In this document: positions 19,231 to 30,772 of the stretch, piece after piece | Position numbering within the stretch: the stretch's first letter is position 1 | Layout of the letters: every line of letters begins with the position of its first letter | Source of the DNA: Hydrogenophaga sp. | GTDB taxonomy: Bacteria; Pseudomonadota; Gammaproteobacteria; Burkholderiales; Burkholderiaceae_C | NCBI RefSeq assembly: GCF_018780075.1 | Contig: NZ_JADMKB010000105.1 | Location: forward strand, 62,001 to 126,000 | Length of the DNA stretch: 64,000 nt | Reading direction: 5' to 3' | Program-made: the position numbers and the translations under genes | Notes under the pieces: model-generated | Told to the model about the DNA's origin: nothing | The model's database searches: none | The model's input: only the letters and a program-made list of their open reading frames with translations

Positions 19231-19256
19231 GGTGTGTGCTCCTTCGGTTCGGTTGC

Positions 19257-21482
19257 TCAGTAGTCCAGCCACTCGACAGGGCTCACCGGCGCCTGCCCCG
19301 TGATGCGGTGCAGGGTCGCCTCGATCACGTCGATGTTGTTGTCGAACGAGCCGTGTGTGGCCCGTTCGGTCTTGCCTTGTTTGTTGACCCGGATGTAGGG
19401 CGTGGGCACCGGGTGGAGGTTGGCGGCGGGGAAGGCGGCGCGCCACTGCGCGAGCGATGCGAGCTGGCTGCTCGCCCACTGGTCGTCGTTGAAGTGCTGG
19501 GGGTCGTGGGCGCGCTCCATGCCGAGCAGGGGCATCTTGCGCGCGTCGTCCAGCGCCCGGCTCACGAGGTAGAGCAGCGATTTGCCGTAGAGCGTGACGG
19601 GGCCGAGCTGGACCATGTCGTCGTCTTTTTCCTGTCGGTCCGTGAGGAAGTGCAGGTGCATCTGCCGGGGCTGGATCACCGGCGCGCCCGTTTTCAGGTA
19701 TTTCTCGTTGGCAAAGGCGACGGTGCAGGCGGGGGCGTACAGCGAGCAGCTGGTGGCCGTGACCTGGCTGGCCGCGAGCCGCTCGACCAGGTGGCCCAGC
19801 ACGATGGACCCCGCGGAGTGGCCGACCAGGTGCAGCCGCAAGGGCTGGTGGCCGAGCCGGGTTTGCAGCGCCGCGAGCGCCTCGGCCAGCAGGTGGCTGC
19901 CCCGGCCTTTCAGCGCGGCGAGCCGGGCGTTCTGCCGCATCTCGCTCCACAGGCCTTTGAAGGCCTTGCCCGCGATCGCCTCGACGCTGCGGTCGCGCGC
20001 CTCGCCCAGGCTCGCCAGCATGCCGCGCGAGCGCTCGTCGTCGATGCCGAAGGCCTGGCGCAACTTGTCCTCCAGCGTGTGCATCAGGGTTTCCAGCGGG
20101 CCGGTGCGCCAGGTCAGAAACAGCGGGTAGACGCCGTTGGCCTCGAAGTACGGGGCCAGCACCCGGATGCGATCGATGGACTCGGCTTCGCTGTTGAGGC
20201 CACCGTGGGCATAGACCATGAGGTGGGCCTGCGGCTGTGTCTGGAAGAACCCCAGGGCCCGGTCCACCTGGGCCTGCACGAAGCGCGCGACATCGCCGTC
20301 GATGCCGGCGGTGAGGTCGGTGAGTTCGACATGGCCGTTGTTGCCGGTCACCAGCGTGTGCTCATAGGCCTTGGCGGTGGACCAGGGCTGGTAGGGCCTG
20401 TGATCGAACTCGCGGTCGATCGGCCAGGGGTCGTCCAGCGGGTTGTCGGGGTTCTGGCACTGGCGGCTCGCCTGGCTCAGCGAGCGCGCGCTGCGGTTCG
20501 GCCAGCGCTGGGCGGCGATGCGCTCGGGCGACACCTCGTGGCGCTGGGGGACGCCCATGCCCATCGCCCAGGCGTCGGTGCCGTATTGCACCCAGTCGCT
20601 GTAGGGCATCACCGCAAACCCCGCTGCGCCCCAGCCGCCGCCCCAGGAGTTCTGCACGATGAAGCCGCGGTCGTTGTAGCCCACGAGGGCGAAGGCGTGA
20701 CCGCCGAGCCCGGGGCCTTGGCGCTCGGGGATGGTCGGCAGCTCGGCCTCGTCGTGGGAACCCGGCGCTTGCGGGCGGTGGTCGACGCGGTCCCAGCCGT
20801 CGTGCACCTGCGCGCTGACGTAGATGGCGCCGATGTCGGCGATGGCCGATTGCATCTCGACCACCGAGCTCTTGTTGATGCGGTAGTAGACGCCCAGCGG
20901 GTGCCGGAGCGCGTCCACGTCCCATTCCGTTTCGGCGCGGGCGCCTTGCCCGCTCCTGGGCCAGTAGCGTTCCTGGCAGACGCCGTGTTTGTGAAAGCCC
21001 TTGAGCGCGCCGCGGCACGAGGAGCCTTCGTAGTTTTCGCCTTCCCACTCGTCGTAGCGGCGGGCGAGCTCGTAGAACATGTGGGGGCTGACCCGGACCG
21101 CGTGGTTGGTGCCGGGCTGGCCGAGCTCGCGCAGCCACATCAGGTAGTTGACCACCGCGGCGAGGCCAAAGCCCGTGCAGGCGCCCTCGCGCCCCTGGTC
21201 CAGCACCAGCTGGGCCGCGACGTAAGAAGGCACCGCCTGGGCGAGGTGGGCGTTGGTGGGGAAGTGGGGCGGCAAGGAGCGCAGCGGCGGCTCGTAACGC
21301 AGATCGCGGAAGTCGAGCCGGTCGGGCCGGGCATCAAACTGGTGGGCGGTCAGCCATGGGCGCTTGGCGCGGGGCCTGGCCGGCTTTTTCCTGGCGGGCG
21401 TTTGGGGGGCGGTGCTGCGCGGGGGCTGGCTGGCGGCGGCCGCGCCCGAGGGGGTGTTCTGGGCGGTGGAACGGGTGCTCAC
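19257..21482 (-). CDS. Papain-like (C1) cysteine protease fused to an alpha/beta serine hydrolase
   Basis: QGREGACTGFGLAAVVNY (Q, C), GGHAFALVGYNDRGFIVQNSWGGGWG (H, N), then LRLHLVGHSAGSIVLGHLVERL (GxSxG) and ATHGSFDNN. GTG start at 21482 preferred over ATG at 21569. Confidence 0.88.
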   Translation of the reverse strand: MSTRSTAQNTPSGAAAASQPPRSTAPQTPARKKPARPRAKRPWLTAHQFDARPDRLDFRDLRYEPPLRSLPPHFPTNAHLAQAVPSYVAAQLVLDQGREGACTGFGLAAVVNYLMWLRELGQPGTNHAVRVSPHMFYELARRYDEWEGENYEGSSCRGALKGFHKHGVCQERYWPRSGQGARAETEWDVDALRHPLGVYYRINKSSVVEMQSAIADIGAIYVSAQVHDGWDRVDHRPQAPGSHDEAELPTIPERQGPGLGGHAFALVGYNDRGFIVQNSWGGGWGAAGFAVMPYSDWVQYGTDAWAMGMGVPQRHEVSPERIAAQRWPNRSARSLSQASRQCQNPDNPLDDPWPIDREFDHRPYQPWSTAKAYEHTLVTGNNGHVELTDLTAGIDGDVARFVQAQVDRALGFFQTQPQAHLMVYAHGGLNSEAESIDRIRVLAPYFEANGVYPLFLTWRTGPLETLMHTLEDKLRQAFGIDDERSRGMLASLGEARDRSVEAIAGKAFKGLWSEMRQNARLAALKGRGSHLLAEALAALQTRLGHQPLRLHLVGHSAGSIVLGHLVERLAASQVTATSCSLYAPACTVAFANEKYLKTGAPVIQPRQMHLHFLTDRQEKDDDMVQLGPVTLYGKSLLYLVSRALDDARKMPLLGMERAHDPQHFNDDQWASSQLASLAQWRAAFPAANLHPVPTPYIRVNKQGKTERATHGSFDNNIDVIEATLHRITGQAPVSPVEWLDY

Positions 21483-21541
21483 GGTGGCCTCCCATGAGGA
21501 CGCTGCCCGACGGACGCGGGCGCAGGCGCCACGGCGTCCAT

Positions 21542-21590
21542 TTGTACGCCGACGCCCCGCCCGCAACATCCCCCGTTCGGGGGAGTGGTG
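21542..21590 (-). promoter_or_regulatory. Copy B of a shared upstream element
   Basis: TTGTACGCCGACGCCCCGCCCGCAACATCCCCCGTTCGGGGGAGTGGTG (+ strand). Confidence 0.4.
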
Positions 21591-21598
21591 AACGGCGC

Positions 21599-22852
21599 TC
21601 AGCCGTAGCGCGCGACGCTGAGCCCTTCCATGCTGATCTCGGGCGTGCGGCCGCTGATGAGGTCGGCCATGACGCGGCCGGTGCCGGCGGCCATGGTCCA
21701 GCCCAGCGTGCCGTGGCCGGTGGAGAGCATGAGGTTGTCGTAGCGGCAGGCGCCGAGGATGGGCGTGCCGTCGGGGGTCATGGGGCGCAGGCCGGTCCAG
21801 AACTCGGCCTTGGCCACATCGCCGCCTTTGGGGAACAGGTCGGTCACGACGAACTCCAGCGTCTTGCGCCGGCCTTCGTTCAACTGCAGGTCGAAGCCCG
21901 AGAGCTGTGCCGTGCCGCCGACGCGGATGCGGTCGCCCAGGCGCGTGACGGCGACCTTGTGGGTCTCGTCCATGATGGTCGATTCGGGCGCCTTGGACGC
22001 GTCCGTGATCGGCACCGTGATCGAGAAACCCTTGACCGGGTAGACCGGGATGTCAATGCCCAGCGGCGCGAGCATGGCGGTCGAGTAGCTGCCGAGCGCG
22101 AGCACGTAGCGGTCCGCCTTCATCAGGCCGTTGGCGGTGCGCACGCCGGTGATGCGCTGGCCTTCGCGCTCCAGCGATTCGATGGCGACGCCGAAGTGGA
22201 ACTTCACGCCCAGCGCCTTGGCCTTCTCGGCGAGGTCGTTGGTGAACTTGAAGCAGTCGCCGGTTTCGTCGCCGGGCAGGCGCAGCGCGCCGACGAACTT
22301 CTCTTTCACGTCGGCCAGCGCGGGCTCGTACTGCAGGTAGCCGGCGCGGTCGAGCACCTGGTAGGGCACGCCGTATTCCTTCAGGATGTCGATGTCCTTG
22401 GCCGTGCCGTCGAGCTGCTTCTGCGTGCGAAAGAGCTGCAGCGTGCCTTGCTCGCGGTGGTCGTACTCAATGCCGATCTCGGCGCGCAGTTCTTTGAGGC
22501 AGTCGCGGCTGTATTCGGCCAGGCGCACCATGCGGCCTTTGTTGACCTGGTAACGCGCTTCGGTGCAGTTGCGCAGCATCGAGAGGCCCCAGCGCCACAT
22601 GGCCGGGTCGAGCATGGGCTTGATCACCAGCGGGCTGTGGTGCATGAGCAGCCAGGTGATGGCCTTGCGCGGCACGCCCGGGCCGGCCCATGGCGCCGAG
22701 TAGCCGGGCGACACCTCGCCCGCGTTGGCGTAGCTGGTTTCCAGCGCGGGGCCGGGCTGGCGGTCGATCACCTCGACCTCGTGGCCGTCGCGCGCCAGGT
22801 AATACGCCATCGTGGTGCCGATGACGCCGCTGCCCAGAATCAGAACCCGCAT
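21599..22852 (-). CDS. dadA: D-amino acid dehydrogenase small subunit
   Basis: [68 protein letters not shown]. Confidence 0.96.
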   Translation of the reverse strand: MRVLILGSGVIGTTMAYYLARDGHEVEVIDRQPGPALETSYANAGEVSPGYSAPWAGPGVPRKAITWLLMHHSPLVIKPMLDPAMWRWGLSMLRNCTEARYQVNKGRMVRLAEYSRDCLKELRAEIGIEYDHREQGTLQLFRTQKQLDGTAKDIDILKEYGVPYQVLDRAGYLQYEPALADVKEKFVGALRLPGDETGDCFKFTNDLAEKAKALGVKFHFGVAIESLEREGQRITGVRTANGLMKADRYVLALGSYSTAMLAPLGIDIPVYPVKGFSITVPITDASKAPESTIMDETHKVAVTRLGDRIRVGGTAQLSGFDLQLNEGRRKTLEFVVTDLFPKGGDVAKAEFWTGLRPMTPDGTPILGACRYDNLMLSTGHGTLGWTMAAGTGRVMADLISGRTPEISMEGLSVARYG

Positions 22853-22917
22853 GTTGTTGCTCTCGGTTGGAGGCCCTGCGGCGCGGGTGCGCTGCGGTCG
22901 GGGCCTGGGCTGCGGAT

Positions 22918-22933
22918 TGCAAGGCCTGTGCCA
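22918..22933 (-). promoter_or_regulatory. Sigma-54 promoter of dadA
   Basis: Minus strand TGGCAC-AGGCC-TTGCA, full -24/-12 consensus; about 65 nt upstream of the dadA ATG. Confidence 0.82.
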
Positions 22934-23086
22934 CCGGTCTGCACCCGGTAAGTGCTTGATTTGACAAGGCTTTTCCCGGGAGTAAGGGAAAGGTGTCGGG
23001 CCGTTTTGTATTGAATTCGATACGACTTGGTGGTGATCCGTCGCACAACCACGGAAAACCGTTGTGAAACAAAGGTCGATGGAGGT

Positions 23087-23104
23087 TGTAATGAAATTCA
23101 TACA
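23087..23104 (+). promoter_or_regulatory. TyrR-box-like site
   Basis: TGTAAT-GAAATT-CATACA vs TGTAAA-N6-TTTACA; 9 of 12 specified positions match. Confidence 0.4.
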
Positions 23105-23131
23105 ATGGCATGAAAACGTGACGGATTCACC

Positions 23132-24661
23132 ATGCGCATCGACGTCCATTTCACCGACCGGGTCGGCATCGCCCAGGAAATCCTGGCCCAGCTCGCCAGC
23201 CGGGCGCTCAGCGTGTCGGCGGTCGAGGTCGAGCCGCCCCACATCTACATCGAGGCGCCCGCGCTCGGTGCGCTGGACTTGGCGGCTTTGCAGGCCGAGC
23301 TGCTGCGCGTGGCGGGCGTGCTGTCGGTGGCCGAGCTGGAGATGCTGCCCGGCGCGCGGCGCCGCCTCTACCTCGACGCGCTGCTGGCCTCGCAGACCGA
23401 CCCGGTGCTGGCGGTGGACGCGCGCGGGGCCGTGGTGCTGGCCAACGCGGCGGCGGTGGTGGTGTGCGGCGTGACGGAGGCGCAGCTGAGTGGGCGCTCA
23501 CTGAAAGACCTGACGGGCGACCCGCAGCTGGTGGACGCGCTGATCGCGCAGGCCTACCGGCTGCCGGTGAGCGAGGTGCAGGTGGGCGGGCAACGCTTCC
23601 TGATGGAGACGGTGGCGCTGCACGAGGCGGGCGGCAGCGTGGCCGGCGCGGTGCTCACGCTGCACGCGCCGCAACGCCTGGGCGAGCGCATCAGCGCGCT
23701 GCAGAACTACAGCGCCGGCGGTTTCGAGGCCATCCTTGGCCAGTCGCCCGCGATCCGCCAGCTCAAGCAGCGCGCGGCGCGCATGGCGCAGGTCGATGCG
23801 CCGCTGCTGATCCGCGGCGAGACGGGCACCGGCAAGGAGCTGGTGGCCCACGCCTGCCACGCTGGCAGCCTGCGCCGCGACCAGCCGTTTTTTGCGCTCA
23901 ACTGTGCGGCCCTGCCCGAGAGCCTGGCCGAGAGCGAGCTGTTTGGTTACGCGCCCGGCGCCTTCACCGGCGCGCTGCGCAACGGCCGCCCGGGCCTGCT
24001 GGAGCTGACCGACGGCGGCACGCTGTTCCTGGACGAGGTGGGCGAGATGTCGCCCTACCTGCAGGCGAAACTGCTGCGCTTCCTGAACGATGGCAGCTTC
24101 CGGCGCGTGGGCGGCGAGCGCGACCTGAAGGTGAACGTGCGCATCATCAGCGCGACCCACCGCTCGCTCGAAGACATGGTGTCCACCGGTGCCTTCCGGC
24201 AGGATTTGCTGTTCCGCCTCGACGTGCTGCAGCTCAACCTGCCGCCGCTGCGCGACCGCACCGAAGACATCCTGCCGCTGGCCCAGGTGTTCCTGGAGCG
24301 CGCCTGCGCGCAGACCGGCCGCCCCAAGGCGCGCCTGAGCCGCGCGGCCGGCGAAGCCCTGCTGGCCAACCGCTGGCTGGGCAATGTGCGTCAGCTGCAG
24401 AACGTGATCTTCCGCGCCGTCACGCTCAACGAAGCCCCGGTGATCGACACCGCCGCGCTGGAGCTGGCCGGCGCCGACGTCAGCGCCGGCCCCGCCGCGC
24501 TCAGCGACGAGGTCAGCAGCCTGGACGACGCGGTCGCCGGCTTCGAGCGCGCGCTGCTGCAGCGCCTGCTGCCGCAGTACCCGAGCACGCGCAAGCTGGC
24601 GGAGCGGCTGGGCACCTCTCACTCGGCCATAGCGGCGCGCTTGCGCCGCTATAAGTTGTAA
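23132..24661 (+). CDS. Sigma-54-dependent activator, TyrR/PhhR-like (ACT-PAS-AAA+-HTH)
   Basis: N-terminal ACT-like [63 protein letters not shown]. Confidence 0.93.
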   Translation: MRIDVHFTDRVGIAQEILAQLASRALSVSAVEVEPPHIYIEAPALGALDLAALQAELLRVAGVLSVAELEMLPGARRRLYLDALLASQTDPVLAVDARGAVVLANAAAVVVCGVTEAQLSGRSLKDLTGDPQLVDALIAQAYRLPVSEVQVGGQRFLMETVALHEAGGSVAGAVLTLHAPQRLGERISALQNYSAGGFEAILGQSPAIRQLKQRAARMAQVDAPLLIRGETGTGKELVAHACHAGSLRRDQPFFALNCAALPESLAESELFGYAPGAFTGALRNGRPGLLELTDGGTLFLDEVGEMSPYLQAKLLRFLNDGSFRRVGGERDLKVNVRIISATHRSLEDMVSTGAFRQDLLFRLDVLQLNLPPLRDRTEDILPLAQVFLERACAQTGRPKARLSRAAGEALLANRWLGNVRQLQNVIFRAVTLNEAPVIDTAALELAGADVSAGPAALSDEVSSLDDAVAGFERALLQRLLPQYPSTRKLAERLGTSHSAIAARLRRYKL

Positions 24662-24662
24662 C

Positions 24663-24960
24663 CCCCCCCGCGCCGCCTACTGCGTCACCCCCAAGGGGGC
24701 AATGCGAGCGGCCCGGCAAAGCCGGTTCCGCCGCATTCCCGGTTCGCGGCTCGCGCGCCGGAAAAGTCGAGGCGAAAAGAACCCCGGCTTTCGACCGGGG
24801 CAAGAGGAGTTCTCCGTGAGAACAATCTGAAGGGAGTTGGTTCAACCAATTCCATATCCGAAGCCCGTGTCCGACGCCGGGAATGCGGCGGAACCGGCTT
24901 TGCCGGGCCGCTCGCATTGCCCCCCTCAGGGGGGTGACGCCGCAGGCGGCGCGGGGGGAG
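24663..24960. repeat. Inverted pair of GC-rich intergenic repeats enclosing three hairpins
   Basis: Arms 24663-24742 and 24877-24960 are near reverse complements; hairpins at 24782-24800, 24809-24823, 24837-24849. Confidence 0.75.
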
Positions 24961-24964
24961 GTGT

Positions 24965-25861
24965 TCAGCCTTGCTGAATACCAGCCAACACCCAACCACC
25001 GCTGCCCTGGCGCGACTTCGTCATGTGCCAGGTTTCGTTGATGTCTTCGGGCGCTGCGCCGTCTTCCTGCACGCGGCCGCTGAAGTGCACGCTCACGATG
25101 TAGCGGTGGTCTTCTTCGGCCACTTCGCGCACGTCGGCATCGAGGTCGAGCACGCGGGTTTCCTGCGTGGCGCCGTTGCGTTCGCGGATGTCCATCTGGA
25201 TCTCGGCAAACATCTCGGGCGAGGTGAATTCGCGGATGTCGTCGAGGTTGCCCGCGTCGTTGGCGGCCTGCAGGCGCATGTAGTTGACCTTGGCGTTGCG
25301 CACGAAGGCGGGCACGTCGAAGTCGGCCGGGATGCGGCTGGCGGGCTGCTGCAGGTTGGCGCCGATCATGGAGCCGCCCTGGCTGAAGCCGGTGCTGCCG
25401 TTGCTGGCCGGGGTGGTGGGCATGCGGAAGGTGTTGTTACCCGCGTTGCCGGCGCCAGCGGCCGCTCCGGCCAAGGCGCCGCCACCGCCTTGCGAGGCGG
25501 CGCGTTTGGCCATGAAGAAGCGGAAGGCGGCGAACGCGACCATCAGCAGCAGGCCGATCATCAGCATGTTGGCCAGACCTTCACCAAAGCCCAGGTGCGA
25601 GGCCAGCGCGGCCAGCCCCAGGCCGGCGGCGAGACCGGCGATCGGGCCCATCCAGTTGCGCTTGGGTGCGGCGGCGCCGGCAGCGGCACCCGCGGCGGGC
25701 GCGGCGTTGGGGGTGGCGTCGGGCGCCTTGGCCGGCGGCGCCGACTGGCGCTGCATGCCGAGCGACTTGCCGCCGCCCAGGCGCTTGGCTTCAGCGTCCA
25801 TCGCGACGGTGGTCAGGCCGAGCGTCAGAACGACGGCCAGCAGGGAAAGCAGTTTTTTCAT
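24965..25861 (-). CDS. Tim44-like domain membrane protein
   Basis: MKKLLSLLAVVLTLGLTTVAMDAEAKRLGGGKSLGMQR...NYMRLQAANDAGNLDDIREFTSPEMFAEIQMDI. Confidence 0.92.
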   Translation of the reverse strand: MKKLLSLLAVVLTLGLTTVAMDAEAKRLGGGKSLGMQRQSAPPAKAPDATPNAAPAAGAAAGAAAPKRNWMGPIAGLAAGLGLAALASHLGFGEGLANMLMIGLLLMVAFAAFRFFMAKRAASQGGGGALAGAAAGAGNAGNNTFRMPTTPASNGSTGFSQGGSMIGANLQQPASRIPADFDVPAFVRNAKVNYMRLQAANDAGNLDDIREFTSPEMFAEIQMDIRERNGATQETRVLDLDADVREVAEEDHRYIVSVHFSGRVQEDGAAPEDINETWHMTKSRQGSGGWVLAGIQQG

Positions 25862-26147
25862 GGAAGTCTCCATCATGTGGACAGGGAAGGACTGGACAAG
25901 ATACCCGCATTGAGTTGCTTTAAAAAGCAGATATTCAATGAGCATTGTTCTTGTTTTTCGGTTGTATTCGAGGGCTTGAAAACCGCAGGGTGCCGCGCAG
26001 ACCGCCCCCGGTCTCTGACCGGCATCCCGCAGTCTGCGCCCTGCGGTGGTTTCCCCCGGGCGGGGTGTGCCCAACCTGTGTCGATGATAGGGTGAGCGCC
26101 TGTGCCGACCGCCGCGCACATGGCCCACGACAACGCCCCGACCCCGC

Positions 26148-26987
26148 ATGACCACCGCCGCCCCGACACCCCCCGCCCTGATCGACTGCCACGTGCACGT
26201 CTTCGACCCGGTGCGCTTTCCCTACGCGCCCGACGCCTGGTACACGCCCGTCCCGGCCGAAACCGGCACGCCAGAACAGCTCGGCCATGTGCTCGACGCG
26301 CACGGCGTGCGGCACGCGCTGCTGGTCGGCCCCAACTCGGGCTACGGGCTGGACAACCGCTGCCTGCTCGACACCATCGCCCGCGGCCAGGGCCGCTACA
26401 AGGGCGTGGCGGTGGTGCGCAACGACGCCAGCCGCGCCGAGCTGCAGGACCTGCAGGCGGCGGGCGTGGTGGGCATCGCGTTCAACGTGGCGCTGCTGGG
26501 CGTGGATTTCTACCGAGACACCGGGCCGCTGCTGGAGCGCCTGCGTGAGCTCGGCCTGTGGGCGCAGGTGCAGGTGCAGGACGACCAGCTCGTGCCGCTG
26601 CTGCCGCTGCTGCGCGAGAGCGGCGCGCGCCTGCTGTTCGACCACCTGGGCCGCCCGGCGCCGGCCGCCGGGGTGGGCCAGGCGGGTTTCGCGGCCCTGC
26701 TGTCGCTGGCCGGCACCGGCCGCGCCTGCGTCAAGCTCTCGGGCTGCGTCAAGGTGTCGCAGCAGGCCTACCCGCACGCCGACCTGCGTCCGCATGTGCA
26801 GGCCCTCGTGGACGCCTTCACGCCGCAGTCCCTGGTGTGGGCGTCGGACTGGCCGTTCCTGCGCGCGCCCTCGCGGGTGGACTACGGCCCCCTGCTGGCC
26901 TTGCTGGCGCAGCAGGTGCCCAACGCCACGGCACGCCGCGCCATCCTGTGGGACACGCCGCGCCGGCTGTTCGGTTTCGGCGACTGA
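26148..26987 (+). CDS. Amidohydrolase family (2-pyrone-4,6-dicarboxylate lactonase-like)
   Basis: ALIDCHVHVFDPVRFPYAPDAWYTPVPAETGTPEQLGHVLDAHGV...LLFDHLGRP...WASDWPF. Confidence 0.9.
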   Translation: MTTAAPTPPALIDCHVHVFDPVRFPYAPDAWYTPVPAETGTPEQLGHVLDAHGVRHALLVGPNSGYGLDNRCLLDTIARGQGRYKGVAVVRNDASRAELQDLQAAGVVGIAFNVALLGVDFYRDTGPLLERLRELGLWAQVQVQDDQLVPLLPLLRESGARLLFDHLGRPAPAAGVGQAGFAALLSLAGTGRACVKLSGCVKVSQQAYPHADLRPHVQALVDAFTPQSLVWASDWPFLRAPSRVDYGPLLALLAQQVPNATARRAILWDTPRRLFGFGD

Positions 26988-27124
26988 CGACGGGGCCGTC
27001 TTGTGCGGCGTGTGCGCTGTTGCACAGACTGGGGCGAACGCGCCGCCTATGGTGAGGCTCCAGCACCGGGTGGCGTGCACCCTGCACCCACCGACGGTCG
27101 TGCTGGCGTCACAAAGGATTCACC

Positions 27125-27541
27125 ATGAATTACCAAGAGCAAGACACCTACGGCATGTACAAGAGCCGGGCCGGCGGCGGCCCTGGCCCCGGACTGATGG
27201 GCGCGAACACGCTCGACGGCAACGACGTCTTCAACCGCCAGGACGAAGACCTGGGCGACATCAAGGAAATCATGCTCGACATGAGCAACGGCCGGGTCGC
27301 GTACGCGGTGTTGTCGTACGGCGGCTTCCTGGGCATGGGCGACAAGCTGTTCGCCGTGCCATGGAGCGCGCTGACGCTGGACACCGACAACAAGCGCTTC
27401 GTGCTGGACGTGTCCAAGGACCGCCTTGAAAACGCGCCCGGCTTCGACAAGGACCAGTGGCCCGACATGGCCGATGCGAGCTGGAACAAGGAGATCCACG
27501 ACTACTACGGCGTGACACCCTATTCGGACGGAAAAGTCTGA
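27125..27541 (+). CDS. PRC-barrel domain protein
   Basis: DVFNRQDEDLGDIKEIMLDMSNGRVAYAVLSYGGFLGMGDKLFAVPWSALTLD. Confidence 0.93.
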   Translation: MNYQEQDTYGMYKSRAGGGPGPGLMGANTLDGNDVFNRQDEDLGDIKEIMLDMSNGRVAYAVLSYGGFLGMGDKLFAVPWSALTLDTDNKRFVLDVSKDRLENAPGFDKDQWPDMADASWNKEIHDYYGVTPYSDGKV

Positions 27542-27561
27542 CCCGCGTCGCTGAATGAAAG

Positions 27562-27591
27562 AAGGGCTGCGGCCGAGAGGTTGCAGCCCTT
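27562..27591 (+). terminator. Rho-independent-like terminator of the PRC-barrel gene
   Basis: AAGGGCTGC-N12-GCAGCCCTT, 9-bp perfect stem. Confidence 0.6.
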
Positions 27592-27600
27592 TGGCACGTC

Positions 27601-27636
27601 GGGGCAGGAGCGGTTCACCAGAACCGCTCCTGCCCC
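27601..27636. terminator. Strong hairpin between convergent genes
   Basis: GGGGCAGGAGCGGTTC-ACCA-GAACCGCTCCTGCCCC, 16-bp perfect stem. Confidence 0.6.
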
Positions 27637-27644
27637 GACCGCGC

Positions 27645-28472
27645 TCAGGCGGCGCGCGCCAGAAACGCCAGCAGGTCGCCGTTCAGGCGCTCCTTGTCGG
27701 TGGCGAACAGGCCGTGCGGTGCGCCGTCGTATTCGATCAGGGTGCTCTGCGCGATGCCTTGCGCCGCGATCCGGCTGGACGCGGCGATGGGCACGGTCTT
27801 GTCGGCGGTGCCGTGGATCAGCAGCGTGGGCACCGTGATGGCCGCCAGGTCGCCCCGGAAGTCGGTGGACGAGAACGAGCGCATGCACGCGATGGTGGCC
27901 TTCAGGCTGGCCTGCAGGGCGATGCCGCGTGCCCACTCCAGGAGCTCGGCGCTGACGGGGCGCTCTGCCGAATCTTCGCCAAAGAAGGTCTTGAAGAAGC
28001 CGGTGAAAAACAGGGCGCGGTCGGCGCCCAGGGCCTCGGCCGTCTCGTCAAAGGCCGCCTGCTCGGTGCCGCCCGGGTTGTCGCCGGTCTTCAGGCGGAA
28101 GGGCAGGATGGACGAGATCAGCGCGCACTTCGCCACCGACTGCCCGCCGTGGCGCGCCATGTAGCGCGCCACCTCGCCGCCGCCCATGGAGAAGCCGATC
28201 AGGGTCGCGTTCTCGGCGCCGCTCTGCTGGATCACCGCCGCCAGGTCGTCGGCCAGCGTGTCGTAGTCGTAACCGCTCCAGGGCTGGGTGGAGCGGCCGA
28301 AGCCGCGCCGGTCGTAGGCGATCACGCGGTGCCCCGCCTCGGCGATGGCCATGGCCTGGTCGTCCCAGCTGTCGGCCGAGAGCGGCCAGCCGTGGATCAG
28401 GATCACGGGCGGGCCTTCGCCCCAGTCCTTGACGTAGAGGCGGGTTTTGTCGGTGGTTTCGACGGTGTTCAT
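27645..28472 (-). CDS. Alpha/beta hydrolase (non-heme chloroperoxidase-like)
   Basis: PPVILIHGWPLSADSWDDQAMAIAEAGHRVIAYDRRGFGRSTQPWSGYDYDTLADDL...LIGFSMGGGEVARY. Confidence 0.94.
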   Translation of the reverse strand: MNTVETTDKTRLYVKDWGEGPPVILIHGWPLSADSWDDQAMAIAEAGHRVIAYDRRGFGRSTQPWSGYDYDTLADDLAAVIQQSGAENATLIGFSMGGGEVARYMARHGGQSVAKCALISSILPFRLKTGDNPGGTEQAAFDETAEALGADRALFFTGFFKTFFGEDSAERPVSAELLEWARGIALQASLKATIACMRSFSSTDFRGDLAAITVPTLLIHGTADKTVPIAASSRIAAQGIAQSTLIEYDGAPHGLFATDKERLNGDLLAFLARAA

Positions 28473-28649
28473 GGCAGGGCCTTTCACGGTGGAAAAACCG
28501 CAGTGTTGTCAGGCGCGCGGTCAGCGTCTGTCTGCTGACGAACATTCCAAGCCGTCGCGTGTTCGGTACCGCACCGACGTGCGGCATCCCGGGTGGGAAA
28601 TTGTTTTCTCGGTGGCGCCACCGCGCTGCCCACCAACCCGAGGGTTTTC

Positions 28650-30767
<2,118 letters not shown>

Positions 30768-30772
30768 GCAGA

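Noticed and set aside
19236-21497. 753-aa plus-strand ORF
   Set aside because: Antisense to the papain-hydrolase fusion, which has intact catalytic motifs; no recognisable domains.
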